From: Nitrospirota bacterium
Lineage (GTDB): Bacteria; Nitrospirota; Nitrospiria; Nitrospirales; Nitrospiraceae
Reading direction: 5' to 3'
Assembly: GCA_020028195.1 (NCBI GenBank)
Contig: JAHWYE010000010.1
Span: 1 to 13,654, forward strand
DNA: 13,654 nt
The notes under the pieces are model-generated. The model did no database searches, was not told the DNA's origin, and worked only from the letters and a program-made list of their open reading frames with translations. Position 1 is the stretch's first letter. Every line of letters starts with the position of its first letter. A program made the translations under genes and the position numbers. Positions 12,384 to 13,654 of the stretch are shown piece after piece.

Positions 12384-13654
12384 GTCTCACACACATATCA
12401 GCCAAGGCAATCGTGTCCATCTTCCTGCTGCAGGGCCTCGTCTCGTGCACGCATCTCCCTGCCGAGAGTGCTGGCACTGAACAGAAGACCAGGTCCCTGG
12501 AACATGTCGGCGTCACCGACCTTGACGATCGGCTTCGCGTGGAGGTGAACGGAGGGGAGGGGTTGGCCTATACCGTGTCCACCAGCGTGGCTCCTGCCAG
12601 CGTCACGGTTGACTTGCCCGGCCTTTCCAGCGGAAAAGCGCTGCAACGCCTGGACATCAATAAGCCTCCCGTGCTCCAGATGGTTCCCATGGAAATATCA
12701 AAACCCAAGGCGGGCGTACGATTGGTCTTTGCCTTGACCGCTCCGATGAAGCCTGACATCAGGGTGGAGGGCACGCGTCTGATCATCGACTTTGCGAAAA
12801 TCACCTTGCCGACGGCGAGCGCGTCCGTAACTCAGGAAGGCGATTCGAGAACATCTTCAGACGGTGCGACGCCGGCGCCCGTTGCGACGGCGTCCAGCCG
12901 ACGGGAGTCAGGCACTGCGGCCAAGACGTTGACCAAGGTCGAGGTGCAGCGCGGGGAGGGTGAGGCGACCGTCCTCATCTTCGGCGACGGCCGATTCAGC
13001 TATGAGACCAGGTTGGTCAATCGAAATCGCCTCATTGTGGACCTGGCGAATGTCTCTTCTTCGCTCCGTTTCCCGGTGCTGCCTGTGGATCATCCGCTCC
13101 TCAAGCAGATCAGGATCGGGCACCACTCCGATAGGATCCGGTTAGTATTTGATTTGCCCAAGCCGGCCGGCTATTCGGTGCAGGCTGAGAACAGCCACCT
13201 GGCTGTCCGCCTGATCCCTTCGGCCCAGTCTGCGCGCGTGGAAAACAACGTCAAACTGCCTGACTCTCGCAGGCCTGATGGGCGAGAAGCTGACCAGGAA
13301 GACGGGCGCGTCCGCATTGCGGCTTCGGGTCGGGTGCCGTTTCCCGAACGCCTCGCCATGATTGAAGCTCGATCCCGTCTGGCCCAAATGGCTCCTGAGG
13401 CCACGGGAATGGTGGAACCAGAAGTGGGTGGACCGTCCCGCTACGTAGGGCGGCGGATTTCGCTGGACTTTCAGGCGGCGGATATCAGCAATGTCCTCAG
13501 GTTGATCGCCGAAGTCAGCGGATTCAACATCGTCGTCGGGGAAGGGGTAAAGGCTAAGGTGACGATGAAGCTGGTCAGTGTCCCCTGGGATCAGGCCTTG
13601 GACATGCTGCTGAAAATGAACAACTTGGGCATGATCAAGGAAGGGAACATCGTC
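12380..13654 (+). CDS. pilQ: Type IV pilus secretin PilQ, N-terminal part (runs off window)
   Basis: The frame is open from ATG 12380 to the window end (425 residues seen). It begins with a hydrophobic signal (1-22) ending LVSC, where Cys23 fits a lipobox. Two AMIN domains follow, about 47-139 and 184-279, separated by a Ser/Ala/Thr-rich linker; AMIN domains bind peptidoglycan in PilQ. From about 358 the STN/secretin N-domain begins (ISLDFQAADISNVLRLIAEV, then VPWDQALDMLLKMNNLGM). The beta-barrel secretin part lies beyond the window. PilQ is the outer-membrane ring through which the pilus passes. It overlaps the pilP stop by four bases. Confidence 0.95.
   Translation, partial: MSLTHISAKAIVSIFLLQGLVSCTHLPAESAGTEQKTRSLEHVGVTDLDDRLRVEVNGGEGLAYTVSTSVAPASVTVDLPGLSSGKALQRLDINKPPVLQMVPMEISKPKAGVRLVFALTAPMKPDIRVEGTRLIIDFAKITLPTASASVTQEGDSRTSSDGATPAPVATASSRRESGTAAKTLTKVEVQRGEGEATVLIFGDGRFSYETRLVNRNRLIVDLANVSSSLRFPVLPVDHPLLKQIRIGHHSDRIRLVFDLPKPAGYSVQAENSHLAVRLIPSAQSARVENNVKLPDSRRPDGREADQEDGRVRIAASGRVPFPERLAMIEARSRLAQMAPEATGMVEPEVGGPSRYVGRRISLDFQAADISNVLRLIAEVSGFNIVVGEGVKAKVTMKLVSVPWDQALDMLLKMNNLGMIKEGNIV

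Noticed and set aside
1..13654. CRISPR array, insertion sequence, prophage or attachment site
   Set aside because: No regular spaced repeats, transposase or integrase genes or phage genes are present. The gene content is core chromosomal.

Overview
The window reads as a housekeeping stretch of a Gram-negative, moderately GC-rich bacterial chromosome. Every supported gene is on the + strand. The outer-membrane LPS-export genes, the sigma-54 gene and a type IV pilus assembly cluster all point to a diderm. The combination (ribosomal alpha-type operon, then lptC-lptA-lptB-rpoN-hpf-rapZ, then a small MerR-like gene and pilMNOPQ), together with the protein style, suggests Nitrospirota, perhaps Nitrospira. 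That is an inference from gene order and recalled protein features, not a database result.

Region 1 (1-3786) is the end of the ribosomal protein super-operon: the last codons of what looks like methionine aminopeptidase (map), then infA, rpmJ, rpsM, rpsK, rpsD, rpoA and rplQ. These supply translation initiation factor IF-1, ribosomal proteins L36, S13, S11, S4 and L17, and the RNA polymerase alpha subunit. Three of the gaps (infA-rpmJ, rpmJ-rpsM, rpsK-rpsD) are unusually long for this operon, and each is largely filled by a different imperfect palindrome.

Region 2 (3787-3968) is a gap of about 180 bases. It has a C-rich, G-poor tract after rplQ and then a sigma-70-like promoter.

Region 3 (3969-9035) carries lptC, lptA and lptB (periplasmic bridge and ATPase of LPS transport), rpoN (sigma-54), a long-form hibernation factor hpf, and rapZ. 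lptC-lptA, lptA-lptB and hpf-rapZ overlap, which suggests translational coupling. Unlike the arrangement familiar in Proteobacteria, no ptsN (IIA-Ntr) lies between hpf and rapZ. A 181-base gap before hpf contains repeated GC-rich dyads.

Region 4 (9036-13654) opens with a near-consensus promoter (TTGACA, 16 bases, TATACT). It drives a small MerR-type DNA-binding protein followed closely by pilM, pilN, pilO, pilP and the 5' part of pilQ, which runs off the window. This is the inner-membrane alignment complex and outer-membrane secretin of the type IV pilus. The PilQ signal peptide ends in a lipobox-like sequence, so it may be a lipidated secretin.

I did not find a wholly new system. The items most worth a second look are the palindromic elements inside the ribosomal operon, the HTH gene at the head of the pilus operon, and the possible liposecretin.
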